Positions 25,706 to 34,215 of a stretch of 64,000 nt of DNA are shown here, in pieces (within the stretch, counting starts at the first letter, position 1; each line of letters starts with the position of its first letter). The position numbers and the translations under genes are program-made. Source of the stretch: Pseudomonadota bacterium (GTDB lineage Bacteria; Desulfobacterota; Desulfobulbia; Desulfobulbales; Desulfurivibrionaceae); NCBI GenBank assembly GCA_018830485.1, contig JAHJRQ010000013.1:1-64000 (forward strand), read 5' to 3'. The notes beneath the pieces are model-generated. The model did not search any database, had not been told where the DNA came from, and saw nothing but the letters and a program-made list of their open reading frames with translations.

Positions 25706-27277
25706 TTACAATTTTTCATTCTTCATTATGCATTTCGATTCGAGCACCTCCTGGAAGGCCGCGGGAATCTCCGCGGCCAACTCACCGGCGAGAAAACCAA
25801 ACGGCCGCCCGGCCCGGACAATCCGGTCCCCGGCCAGGCCGTGGACATACACCCCCAGACAGGCGGCCTCAAAAGGCGCCACGCCTTGGGCCAACAGGCC
25901 GCCGATGAGTCCGCTCAGCACATCGCCCATGCCGCCCGCGGCCATGCCGGGATTGCCGCTGGGATTGATGGCCAACCGCCCGTCCGGCGCGGCAATGATC
26001 GTGGACGCCCCCTTCAGGACCAGATACACTCCATGCCGTTTCGCAAAATCCGTGGCCACCTCCCGCCGCTTGCCCTGTATCTCAAGGGTTGAAATCCCCG
26101 CCAATCGGGACATTTCCCCGGGATGGGGAGTCAAGACCCTCGGTCCGGCGGCAAGCACGGCAACCTCTCCGGCCAGCAGATTGAGGCCGTCGGCATCAAC
26201 CACCATGGGTTGCCGCAACTCCCGGTAAAACTTACGCACCACCCGCCCGGTTTCTTCCGCTGTCCCCAGGCCGGGGCCAACAGCCACCGCCGCCTTGCCA
26301 TGGGCCGAGGCCAGCAACTGTTCATAGTCTGGTTCGGAGAGATAGTTTTGCGAAAAAGCGAGCGGTTCGGTCATGGCCTCGGGCAACGCTCCCTGCACCA
26401 CCCCACAGAGCATCTTGGGCGCGGCGATGGTCACCAGCCCTGCCCCGGAGCGCGCCGCGCCCAAGCCGCAGAGCACCGCGGCCCCGGCTTTGCCCAGCGA
26501 ACCCGCCAGCGCCAGCAGGTGGCCGAAGGTTCCCTTGTGGGACGCCATCCCCCGCGCCGGGATCACTCCCTTGACCCAGGCATGATTCAGCCACTCCACC
26601 GTAATCCCGATCCGCTCCACCACCTCGGCGGGGATGCCGATATCGATAACCTCAAGCAGCCCGACATATTCCTTGCCCGGCGGTTCGACCTGGGCAAACT
26701 TGGGCAGACCGTAGGTGCAGGTGAGCCGAGCCCGCACACTGACGCCCTGGGGAATACCAGTGTCGGCGGCCAGCCCGGAGGGGATATCTACCGCCACCAC
26801 CGGCACCTCGCTGGCGTTGAGACATCTGATCACCGCGGCGAACACCCCGGTGACCGGGCTGCGCAGCCCCGTGCCGAAAAGGGCGTCCACCAGAAGATCG
26901 CTCTCCCCCACCAGCCGTTCCACCCAAGACAACTCCTCTTCGTCAAGGCAGGTGTAGAGCGGCATGGCCAACTGCTTGACCCGCTCCAGATTTCGCGCCG
27001 CATCCCCCTGCAATTTCTCAAGGGGAACCAGGCTCACCACCTGCGGCCGGGCGCCCTGCTCCAGAAGAAGCCGGGCGATCACCAACCCGTCGCCTCCGTT
27101 ATTGCCGGGTCCGGTAAAGATAAGCACCTTGCGTTCGGCCAGCCCCCCAAAATGGCGGGCCATGGCCGCCACCGTGCCGCGTCCCGCGTTTTCCATCAAC
27201 TCCAGGCCGGGAATGTTGTATTCCGCGCTGGTCAATCTATCGCAGAGCAGCATCTGTTCCGCAGTGGCAATCTTCAT
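25706..27277 (-). CDS. nnr: Bifunctional NAD(P)H-hydrate epimerase and ADP-dependent NAD(P)H-hydrate dehydratase
   Basis: The 523-residue cytosolic repair enzyme restores damaged NAD(P)HX. The N-terminal YjeF-type epimerase (about 1-215) has FTGPGNNGGDGLVIARLL and VDALFGTGL. The C-terminal kinase-fold dehydratase (about 230-505) has AVGPGLG, LTPHPGEMSRL and the GGMGDVLSGLIGGLLAQG loop. The length is normal for the fused bacterial form. GGGAGAGG precedes the start. Confidence 0.95.
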   Translation of the reverse strand: MKIATAEQMLLCDRLTSAEYNIPGLELMENAGRGTVAAMARHFGGLAERKVLIFTGPGNNGGDGLVIARLLLEQGARPQVVSLVPLEKLQGDAARNLERVKQLAMPLYTCLDEEELSWVERLVGESDLLVDALFGTGLRSPVTGVFAAVIRCLNASEVPVVAVDIPSGLAADTGIPQGVSVRARLTCTYGLPKFAQVEPPGKEYVGLLEVIDIGIPAEVVERIGITVEWLNHAWVKGVIPARGMASHKGTFGHLLALAGSLGKAGAAVLCGLGAARSGAGLVTIAAPKMLCGVVQGALPEAMTEPLAFSQNYLSEPDYEQLLASAHGKAAVAVGPGLGTAEETGRVVRKFYRELRQPMVVDADGLNLLAGEVAVLAAGPRVLTPHPGEMSRLAGISTLEIQGKRREVATDFAKRHGVYLVLKGASTIIAAPDGRLAINPSGNPGMAAGGMGDVLSGLIGGLLAQGVAPFEAACLGVYVHGLAGDRIVRAGRPFGFLAGELAAEIPAAFQEVLESKCIMKNEKL

Positions 27278-27689
27278 TCCGCCTCTCCCTCAAATATCCG
27301 GTGCGCCCTGGGCACCATGGTCCGACAGCACCGGGGTCTCACCCAAAAAACGTTTCGGCCCAAAACGCCCCGGTTCCTGCCCGGTTTCAATGTATCCTGC
27401 GTCATTCTAGCACATCCGGGCAGGCGGGCCAGCTTTTTTGTTCCAATCGCCGAGAGGCGCTGGCCGCGACAAACCGCGCGTGCGGCAGGCGAAAAAAACA
27501 ACCGAAGGCGGCGGAGATGGGGGAACTCTCTCCTTGTCCTTGCGAAGCACGTCATTGTTTCCCTTTTACGAGACCACCATTTCCCCCACATCTTTTTTCT
27601 TCCCGAAGGGAGCGCAACAGAGGCATGAGCAAACCCGTCCGGATCACTCTTCTGCCAAGCGGCACAAGCGCTTCCAGCCAAGAAAGATA
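27278..27689. other. Intergenic region between nnr and tRNA-Arg, nothing recognised
   Basis: The open frames here are rich in rare codons and have no domain-like composition. No hairpins of note were seen. Confidence 0.4.
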
Positions 27690-27717
27690 TTGCGCATTGA
27701 ACTGCCGATGGTATAGT
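27690..27717 (+). promoter_or_regulatory. Probable promoter of tRNA-Arg
   Basis: TTGCGC (27690-27695), 16 bp, TATAGT (27712-27717). The start point would be about 30 bases before the mature tRNA. Confidence 0.5.
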
Positions 27718-27753
27718 ACGACCCTTCTTTTGTGCTGAAAAAGGAATACTTCA

Positions 27754-27829
27754 GCCCTCGTAGCTCAGGGGATAGAGCAACCGCCTCCTAAGCGGTAGGT
27801 CGTACGTTCAAGTCGTACCGAGGGCACCA
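27754..27829 (+). tRNA. tRNA-Arg(CCT)
   Basis: A 76-base cloverleaf: acceptor GCCCTCG with CGAGGGC, D-arm GCTCAGGGGATAGAGC, anticodon stem ACCGC/GCGGT with loop CTCCTAA (anticodon CCT, reading AGG), T-arm CGTAC-GTTCAAGTC-GTACG-like, and encoded CCA. The 3' end is the insertion point of the genomic island. Confidence 0.97.
27816..27829 (+). other. Candidate left attachment site (attL)
   Basis: TACCGAGGGCACCA at the tRNA 3' end has a near copy, TACCGAGCACCA, at 43785-43796 (two bases missing). Upstream, TTCAA also matches on both sides. The imperfect match leaves the exact core uncertain. Confidence 0.45.
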
Positions 27830-27933
27830 AACAGCCATCCCGCAACATCCGATACCGTTTAGCAAACCCGCTACAACAAAAGAAAGTCTTGATTTATTCG
27901 TCCGACACCATCCGAAGAAATACATTGACAACC

Positions 27934-27992
27934 GGGGGCAACTGGGGGCAATATTGGGGGCAACTGCCAACCACCACAATGGAGTTGCCCCC
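27934..27992 (+). promoter_or_regulatory. Left integrase arm-type sites
   Basis: GGGGGCAAC at 27934 and 27956, GGGGGCAAT at 27944, and the inverse GTTGCCCCC at 27984-27992 directly before the integrase ATG. The same word occurs twice at the right end (43702 and 43714). Sites this close to the start codon would also let the integrase repress itself. Confidence 0.7.
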
Positions 27993-29222
27993 ATGTCGCT
28001 ATCTGACACCGCCATTCGCCAAGCCAAGCCAGGCCCCAAGCCTTCCCGCCTCTTCGATGGGGGCGGCCTTTACCTGGAAGTTTCCCCAGCCGGGGGCAAG
28101 TGGTGGAGGCTCAAATACCGTTTTGACGGCAAGGAGAAACGCCTTTCCCTTGGTGTATATCCTGATGTTCCCCTGAAAGACGCCAGAGAGAAAAGAGAAA
28201 CTGCCCGCAAGTTGTTGGCCAAAGGGATTGACCCAGGAGAAGAACGAAAGGCCAGCAAGGCAACCGAAACGGGGAGCTTTGCAGCGGTCGCCCGCGAATG
28301 GGCTGCCCTCAAAAAACCGACTTGGTCTGCAACCCATGCGGAAAGGACCGTAAACATCCTTGAAAAGGACATCTTCCCATTTATTGGCTCAAGCCCAATC
28401 AGCAAGATTACACCGCCAGATGTCTTGGCCGTTTTGAAGCGGATCGACACCAGAACGCCAGTCACTGCCAGAAAAGCTTACAGCTCGTTGCGGATGATTT
28501 TCTTTCACGCCATCGCCTCCGGGCGGGCTACCACCAACCCCGCCGACGGCTTGACCGCACTTCTTTCCCCAAAGCGATCCAAACGCATGGCCGCGCCCAC
28601 TGACCCACCTGAGGTCGCGCGGCTAGTGCGGACCATCGAAGGATACACCGGTTCTTTTATCGTCCGCTGCGCCTTGCGACTTTCCCCCCTCTTTTTCTTG
28701 CGGCCCGGAACCCTGCGCGGTATGGAGTGGCAAGACATCGACTTTGACCGGGCGGAATGGCGCATTCCCATTGAACAGATGAAGCGTCGGCAGACAGAAA
28801 AGGATGCCAGGCGTGGGGAGATTGCCCTGATTGTCCCCCTGGCGCACCAGGCTATAGCGATCCTCCGCGAGCTGCATCAGCTCACCGGCAACGGCCGATT
28901 CGCTTTTCCAGGCGCTCGGGACAGAGGAATGTGCATCAGCGACAATACCGTCCGCTCCGCCCTGCGCGGAATGGGTTTTACCGGCGAAGAGATTACCCCG
29001 CATGGCTTTCGGCACATGGCTTCAACCCTGCTGCATGAACAGGGTTTCCCTTCTCACCTGATTGAAAAACAGCTGGCCCATTCCGATGGGAACAAGATCA
29101 GGGCAGTGTATAACCACGCAGAGTACCTACCGGAACGCAGGAAGATGATGCAAGCCTGGGCGGATTATCTAGACGAGTTGAAGGCCGGGGCCAAGATCAT
29201 CCCAATAAGAGCGGCCGGGTGA
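27993..29222 (+). CDS. int: P4-type tyrosine-recombinase integrase
   Basis: The 409-residue integrase has an N-terminal arm-DNA-binding domain (DUF4102 type: LSDTAIRQAKPG, LFDGGGLYLEVSPAGGKWWRLKYRF, SLGVYPDVPL). A core-binding domain (about 95-175) and a catalytic domain follow, with R in LRPGTLRGMEW, HGFRH, an LAHSD histidine and the nucleophile in VYNHAEY. Such enzymes integrate islands into tRNA 3' ends, matching the adjacent tRNA-Arg. ATG 27993 is preferred over the open frame at 27954 because GGAG lies eight bases upstream and the family starts at MSLSD. Confidence 0.93.
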   Translation: MSLSDTAIRQAKPGPKPSRLFDGGGLYLEVSPAGGKWWRLKYRFDGKEKRLSLGVYPDVPLKDAREKRETARKLLAKGIDPGEERKASKATETGSFAAVAREWAALKKPTWSATHAERTVNILEKDIFPFIGSSPISKITPPDVLAVLKRIDTRTPVTARKAYSSLRMIFFHAIASGRATTNPADGLTALLSPKRSKRMAAPTDPPEVARLVRTIEGYTGSFIVRCALRLSPLFFLRPGTLRGMEWQDIDFDRAEWRIPIEQMKRRQTEKDARRGEIALIVPLAHQAIAILRELHQLTGNGRFAFPGARDRGMCISDNTVRSALRGMGFTGEEITPHGFRHMASTLLHEQGFPSHLIEKQLAHSDGNKIRAVYNHAEYLPERRKMMQAWADYLDELKAGAKIIPIRAAG

Positions 29223-29288
29223 GGACCTTTAGATTACGGCCAATCCCAGACGAAAAATACACCTGAGAATACCTGACGGAGAAACACC

Positions 29289-30206
29289 ATGCCAATCCTG
29301 TTTTGCAATATTGGTTGGATGCAAAGTTATGAAGGCCTAGAAGGCACTAATGATGAATTAATTGGTGGGGGCAAGTATGTAACCGAGAATAAAAAAGGGC
29401 ATGAAGTCTGCAATTTCGTACCTTGTGGCAATTATGTTTATGGGCATGTGGAATCAAGTCGTGGCGATATTGAAACACAAATCTCTATCGAGCGTCTCGG
29501 CGCCGGTCCCCATAGCGAATTTGTTACTGGAGTCGATGTCATTTGGACGGCAACCTCCCCGACCGAAAAAGGCCGCCGCGTGGTAGGCTGGTTTCGGAAC
29601 GCAACGGTTTACAGGAATCGACAAAAATTCAAAACACCCCCAACGGCCCAGCACCGTCGAGACGGAATAACCGATTACCGGATTAAGGCAAAGATCAGTG
29701 ACGCCGAGCTTCTCGTGCCACAAGACAGAGACCTTGTAATGCCAAAAGGAAAGGGGTGGATGGGTGAAAAGGCGTGGTGGTATGCCAATAGTGACCAGCA
29801 AGACGTTTCGTCATTCCTGGAGGTAGTCCAAGACTTAATCAAAGGAAAACCAGCTCTCCAAATACCAGCGGAAGAAATTCAGCCACCGCCTTCGTTTGAG
29901 GGAGCGAAAAAATCCATCATTGTCAATGTCTATGAACGTGACCCCTCTGCCCGTAAAGCCTGCATCAACCATTGGGGAGCCAAGTGCATTGTTTGCGGGT
30001 TTGATTTTGAATCGGCCTACGGTGAGATTGGCAAAGGGTTCATCCACGTTCACCATTTAGTGCCTCTCTCATCTATCGGGAAGAGATACAAAATCGACCC
30101 AATCAAAGAACTGAGGCCGATTTGCCCGAACTGCCATTCAATGATTCACAGAGAGCGAAAAAAAATACTAACGGTCGAGGCGTTAAGAAAAGTCTTGAAA
30201 CGTTAG
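29289..30206 (+). CDS. HNH endonuclease with an N-terminal recognition-like domain
   Basis: This 305-residue protein has a C-terminal McrA-type HNH nuclease (about 220-300): CIVCGFDF, FIHVHHLVPL and ICPNCHSMIHR, giving four zinc cysteines and the His-Asn-His core. The N-terminal 170 residues are unlike ordinary HNH enzymes and include GVDVIWTATSPTEKGRRVVGWF. The beta-rich character recalls PUA/EVE-like domains that read modified bases, but I cannot assign it. It lies between the integrase and the convergent defence operon, so a type IV-like restriction role is a reasonable inference. The start is 66 bases after int. Confidence 0.75.
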   Translation: MPILFCNIGWMQSYEGLEGTNDELIGGGKYVTENKKGHEVCNFVPCGNYVYGHVESSRGDIETQISIERLGAGPHSEFVTGVDVIWTATSPTEKGRRVVGWFRNATVYRNRQKFKTPPTAQHRRDGITDYRIKAKISDAELLVPQDRDLVMPKGKGWMGEKAWWYANSDQQDVSSFLEVVQDLIKGKPALQIPAEEIQPPPSFEGAKKSIIVNVYERDPSARKACINHWGAKCIVCGFDFESAYGEIGKGFIHVHHLVPLSSIGKRYKIDPIKELRPICPNCHSMIHRERKKILTVEALRKVLKR

Positions 30207-30216
30207 CCAGACGGGG

Positions 30217-31251
30217 TTACTCGTCTTCCTGTGCCGCCACCGTCCAGATTCGCTTCAAAGGCAATTCAGCTTTTAGATCTTCGTCGAGGTGGTCGTAATG
30301 GTCGAAGAGTTGCTCCAACAGTTCCTTCTGGGTCCACAAACGTACCCGAAAGAAGCTAGCCGCAAGCTCTTTCTGCACGTTGCTCTTAAATCCACCCCAC
30401 GAAACGAACAAGCCTTCGTCGGCGCCGAACTTGGAAACTGCCCCCAGCAGCTTATCCACAGTGGGACGGTCGATTGGGCTGCTCTCCGATTTCACTTCGA
30501 CACACAGGCGCGGTGCGCCGAAACCGAGTGGACCGGCACCGGCGAGAATGTCTACGCCGCCGTCCGCGCCTTCCGGGCTGCGGTAGGTAGTGTAACCCTG
30601 AGCCTTAAGAATGGCTTCTACCAAGCGCGTCAGGCCGTGGCCTTTGAAACGCGCGAGGATAAGCTGAGCAATCTGGTCGCGGGCTAGTTCTTCGAGGTTG
30701 GTGTCTTCTGCTGCGTCATCGGTGGCCGGCGCGATGGCCTTAGTGGTTGCCGCGATGGTTTCGGGTTTCCAACCGTTCGCCCGCATGGCGGTAATGCGCT
30801 GCTCGGCATTATTGCGTTGCACACGGCAGATGGTCATGAATGCCCCGAACGTATACAGCAAGTCCTTGCCGAAATTAACTCGCGGCACGGCCTCACCAAT
30901 CCACTTCACCGGTCGCCAGTGGAAGTAAGGATCTGGCCCGACAGACTCAAAATGGTAATCACCAGTAATTTCGCCAATCTGAATAGCAGGCTGCGACTTG
31001 AGCGGCAATATGACTAAGTCGCCTTTCTTTATCCCATGCGCAAAAGGCCACACTTGGCTAACCCAATTCAAAATCGCCTTTGGCTTGGTATCCGGGTAGC
31101 GCTGCGTCATCGCAGCCACCAATTCGGGCCGCTCGGTGAGCTTAGCCAAATTCACATCGAGACCGTCCCAGGTCACATAGACGCGGTTTTCTTGGATGAA
31201 CTTCTGTTCGTATTCGCCGTGAGAACCGGCGCGTATTAACCAGATTGCCAT
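30217..31251 (-). CDS. Mrr-like restriction endonuclease
   Basis: The 344-residue protein has a C-terminal Mrr-type PD-(D/E)xK domain (about 215-320): LVEAILKAQGY, GADGGVDILAG and LCVEVKS supply the Asp and Glu-x-Lys catalytic set. The N-terminal part (MAIWLIRAGSHGEYE to about 150) resembles the putative ligand-binding module of restriction-system proteins of this kind. It is the last gene of the four-gene minus-strand defence operon, starting seven bases after the previous stop. Mrr family members often cut modified DNA, but its target here is unknown. Confidence 0.82.
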   Translation of the reverse strand: MAIWLIRAGSHGEYEQKFIQENRVYVTWDGLDVNLAKLTERPELVAAMTQRYPDTKPKAILNWVSQVWPFAHGIKKGDLVILPLKSQPAIQIGEITGDYHFESVGPDPYFHWRPVKWIGEAVPRVNFGKDLLYTFGAFMTICRVQRNNAEQRITAMRANGWKPETIAATTKAIAPATDDAAEDTNLEELARDQIAQLILARFKGHGLTRLVEAILKAQGYTTYRSPEGADGGVDILAGAGPLGFGAPRLCVEVKSESSPIDRPTVDKLLGAVSKFGADEGLFVSWGGFKSNVQKELAASFFRVRLWTQKELLEQLFDHYDHLDEDLKAELPLKRIWTVAAQEDE

Positions 31252-31258
31252 ATCTTGC

Positions 31259-32764
31259 CTATGCCTTTAGCTTGAAATATTTTTCGATATTCTCCCGAAG
31301 CACCTCTGCAAACTTTTCAGTCTGCGTGAACGGGATATGCTTGATCGCTCGAAGATTAAATCCGACAAACTTATCTTTCTCTTCCATGACGGATTCGTCG
31401 ACAAACAACAACATATCGGCCGATGCCTTACCCTCTGCCTTTGCTTTCCCCATCATAAATCCAATCTCGTGATATACGTTTGGGTTGCAATATGTCAGGT
31501 TACCAATCAGCAGACCGCAGTCACTCATCATTTCGATAATTTTGTCGGTGATTTCGTAAGAAGTGCCATCATGAAACCAGTCAACGCGCTCTACTTTCAG
31601 TGCCGGTCGCAAGTTAAATTTGTCTGACACCTCATTGCAAACACGCTCGATAATCTTGTAATGATTTTCGCTGGCTTCCCTGTTGAATGCCATAGAAACA
31701 AATATTTTTCGCCTTTTGCTTTCCAATACCTTGTCGAAAATTTGGATCAAATCGGTAAAATTTGATTTCTTGATTTGGTGGAGATGGTTGTTCAGTACCC
31801 AACTTACAAACGTATCAGTTGGCACACCGGGCCTCAGTTCGTAAAACACGAGCGCCGCTAGCAAGCCACTATTGGTTGAATCCTTCAGCGCAGGGTTCTT
31901 GTCACATAACGCGCTAACGCGTCCCAGCGCTTCCTTGACGCGCTTGATCGCGTTCTCATTGTCTCCAACCACCTTTTTTTCTATCAAAAAAGTGAACTGA
32001 TCAACGAGAAATGATCGAGGTTCTTTTTCAATGAATGGCCTGAGGTTAGACAGCAAATCAAAATCCAGTTTGCTGTAGAGTTGTCTCGCCAAATAGTAGG
32101 CCCAACCAAAAGAAGGATCAGTCTTAAGCTTTTCATCGGGAAACAAATCAGGATCATCGAGGATTAACCTGAGATTATGTTCTTTTGGTAGCGGGACTTG
32201 CTTATAGTTGATGTTGTGAAATAGTGCCCGACTAAATCGGCGAAACTCGTTTTGGTTTCTGCAAAAGACAATACAGAACGGCGTGGTACGTTCCCTCTCT
32301 GGCGTATCAGTCGACTTGATTGCTGCGAGGCGATGATTGCCATCAATTCGTGAAAAAACTGCGTCTTTGGTTGCATCGAATTCGACCGTGGCAGTTTGGA
32401 AGAACTGCACCGCTCTTATATCCCCCGGTTTTTGAGATCGTTTTACTGAGGAAGACACCCGCAACCCATGCGCAAATTTTATTGCGCGGAATGAGTCTCC
32501 CTTATGGATGTTGCTATAAAAGTTTGCGACTTGTTCCGATTCAGTATCGTTCTCATGCAGGCCAACACAAAGCACTACTTCTGGAAAGAAAACAAATTCC
32601 CCGTGTTTCAGAAAATCGCCAATTTCCCTGAGGCGTTCGTCCTTCGGAACCCGCTGGATGCTTTCGTCTGGCTTCGAAATGTCCTGTAATACTCCCATAG
32701 GCGCGAAGCCACGAAGGCACAAGAAATTGCCAAGCGAGAAGTCGAGAACGCCTTTGAGTTTCAT
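31259..32764 (-). CDS. DGQHR/ParB-like domain fused to a TIR- or deoxyribosyltransferase-like domain
   Basis: The 501-residue protein reads as two parts. Around residues 130-200 the sequence SRIDGNHRLAAI matches the DGQHR/ParB-like pattern seen in DndB-type proteins. The C-terminal part (about 350-500) has RRKIFVSMAF, then DCGLLIGNLTYCNPNVYHEIGF, a Rossmann-like signature shared by TIR-like and nucleoside 2-deoxyribosyltransferase-like domains of defence effectors. The middle is helical and unassigned. Its ATG overlaps the hsdS stop (ATGA), so it is translationally coupled to the modification enzyme. I infer a defence sensor or effector; the activity is unknown. Confidence 0.6.
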   Translation of the reverse strand: MKLKGVLDFSLGNFLCLRGFAPMGVLQDISKPDESIQRVPKDERLREIGDFLKHGEFVFFPEVVLCVGLHENDTESEQVANFYSNIHKGDSFRAIKFAHGLRVSSSVKRSQKPGDIRAVQFFQTATVEFDATKDAVFSRIDGNHRLAAIKSTDTPERERTTPFCIVFCRNQNEFRRFSRALFHNINYKQVPLPKEHNLRLILDDPDLFPDEKLKTDPSFGWAYYLARQLYSKLDFDLLSNLRPFIEKEPRSFLVDQFTFLIEKKVVGDNENAIKRVKEALGRVSALCDKNPALKDSTNSGLLAALVFYELRPGVPTDTFVSWVLNNHLHQIKKSNFTDLIQIFDKVLESKRRKIFVSMAFNREASENHYKIIERVCNEVSDKFNLRPALKVERVDWFHDGTSYEITDKIIEMMSDCGLLIGNLTYCNPNVYHEIGFMMGKAKAEGKASADMLLFVDESVMEEKDKFVGFNLRAIKHIPFTQTEKFAEVLRENIEKYFKLKA

Positions 32765-34215
32765 TCGACGACCTTTTTACCAAGAATGAGTGCTTCTATT
32801 TCAGCTTTGGCTTGCTGTAAATCTTCAACGGCTTGAAGTCTAAGCATTCGCGCTTCGTCTCGGATCTTTTCGAGCTTCGCAGCAATAAGAGCTTGTCGTT
32901 TCGGATTTGGGAGTGGAATTGGAATTTTCTCCAAGACATCTACCCCGACCCCAGATTGGTTGTTCCAGTTGGTGCAAAGCTTGAAAAAGACTTTCTGCCG
33001 TTGGTAGAGATTGAGAACGTAGCTCAAGTATTGCGCGTTTAATTGATCACCTTTTGGCGCGATACGGGTGATATGGTTGGAACTGAAATAATCGCCGTTA
33101 AGGTCAAAATAAACCGTCTTTCCAACTTGCTCCTGGCTGTTGGTGTTGTTGAAGAGGACTTCACCGCGCTTTAATGCGTCGAACGTGCGCATTTTCAACT
33201 CTGCTGCGGCGATTGTAACATTACGGTTGAAAACCAATTCGCGGTCATTGCTAAGATTTGTTGGGCGAATTTGGATAATTGCGCCTTCCTCGTCAGATTG
33301 ATCGCCCCGCCCGGCCGCGAAACCAGTCAAGAAATACGCCACCAAATCACCAAGTCTAGGCAGTCCGCAATTGGCTTCTCGGACGAAATGAAAGATGTCG
33401 CCTTGATGAAAAATGGGGTCAAAACGTTGGCCAGTTATTTTATGAAAATCCGTTTGGAAAATGCGTTTTTTAATTGTGTTTGGCGGATCTGCTTTTCGAA
33501 TTACGGAAAGTTCCGCAAGTAGCACATCATCAATGGTACCAAGAAGGCCTTGGGCCTTTTCAAGCCTTGCCTGACACTTGACCACGGCATCTTCAATTAG
33601 CGTTGGCAGGCGTTCATCAAAGACAATTGGAAGCGAAAGCAGCGCCGGGTAATCCAACGCAGGGCGCGTGCCCCCAGTAGAACGACGGGAAGCCAACCGC
33701 TCTGCACTATCGAGGTTCAGCCATGCGGCCAACGTTTCACTGGTTTTCCTGCCCTTCGTGCGAATAGCAACGATATGCTGGTTAATGTTGGCCTCAAATC
33801 CATCAGGGACCACCGAGGCAACTGCCATCCGTCCGACGCCGGTAATCTTTACCAACAACTCACCGCCGAACAGTTTGCTCCGCGCAAGAAGCCCCTCGTG
33901 AGTGCTGCGGGAAATGCGCTTACAGTCTTCAAGATAGAGGCGCCCTGTCGTGGATAAATTTTGCACCCGGATGAAGGGCACGCCATCGGCGCTTTCGGTG
34001 TAATGGGTATCAGCATCCTTAATGGAAGGGGTCGCACCGCCACTCATTTGTTGAACAAAATCACGGAGACGATGAGAAGTCGCTTCACAAACGCGCTTCT
34101 CCAGAGCGACCAGTTCTGGGCGGAAATACGACGGATCCCAACGGCCCGTCATTTCTGCCTTCCGTGTCAAAAAGACCTTTGCAGGGTTTACCGCTTTCGA
34201 AAGGGCAAAGCTCAC
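32761..34215 (-). CDS. hsdS: Type I-like restriction-modification specificity subunit
   Basis: The 484-residue protein has two target-recognition domains separated by conserved helical spacers. TRD1 is about 20-170, followed by KCQARLEKAQGLLGTIDDVLLAEL. TRD2 is about 245-420, ending KLEKIRDEARMLRLQAVEDLQQAK. It gives DNA sequence specificity to the fused nuclease-methylase upstream. It overlaps that gene and the next one by four bases each, indicating coupled translation. Confidence 0.9.
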   Translation of the reverse strand: MSFALSKAVNPAKVFLTRKAEMTGRWDPSYFRPELVALEKRVCEATSHRLRDFVQQMSGGATPSIKDADTHYTESADGVPFIRVQNLSTTGRLYLEDCKRISRSTHEGLLARSKLFGGELLVKITGVGRMAVASVVPDGFEANINQHIVAIRTKGRKTSETLAAWLNLDSAERLASRRSTGGTRPALDYPALLSLPIVFDERLPTLIEDAVVKCQARLEKAQGLLGTIDDVLLAELSVIRKADPPNTIKKRIFQTDFHKITGQRFDPIFHQGDIFHFVREANCGLPRLGDLVAYFLTGFAAGRGDQSDEEGAIIQIRPTNLSNDRELVFNRNVTIAAAELKMRTFDALKRGEVLFNNTNSQEQVGKTVYFDLNGDYFSSNHITRIAPKGDQLNAQYLSYVLNLYQRQKVFFKLCTNWNNQSGVGVDVLEKIPIPLPNPKRQALIAAKLEKIRDEARMLRLQAVEDLQQAKAEIEALILGKKVVE

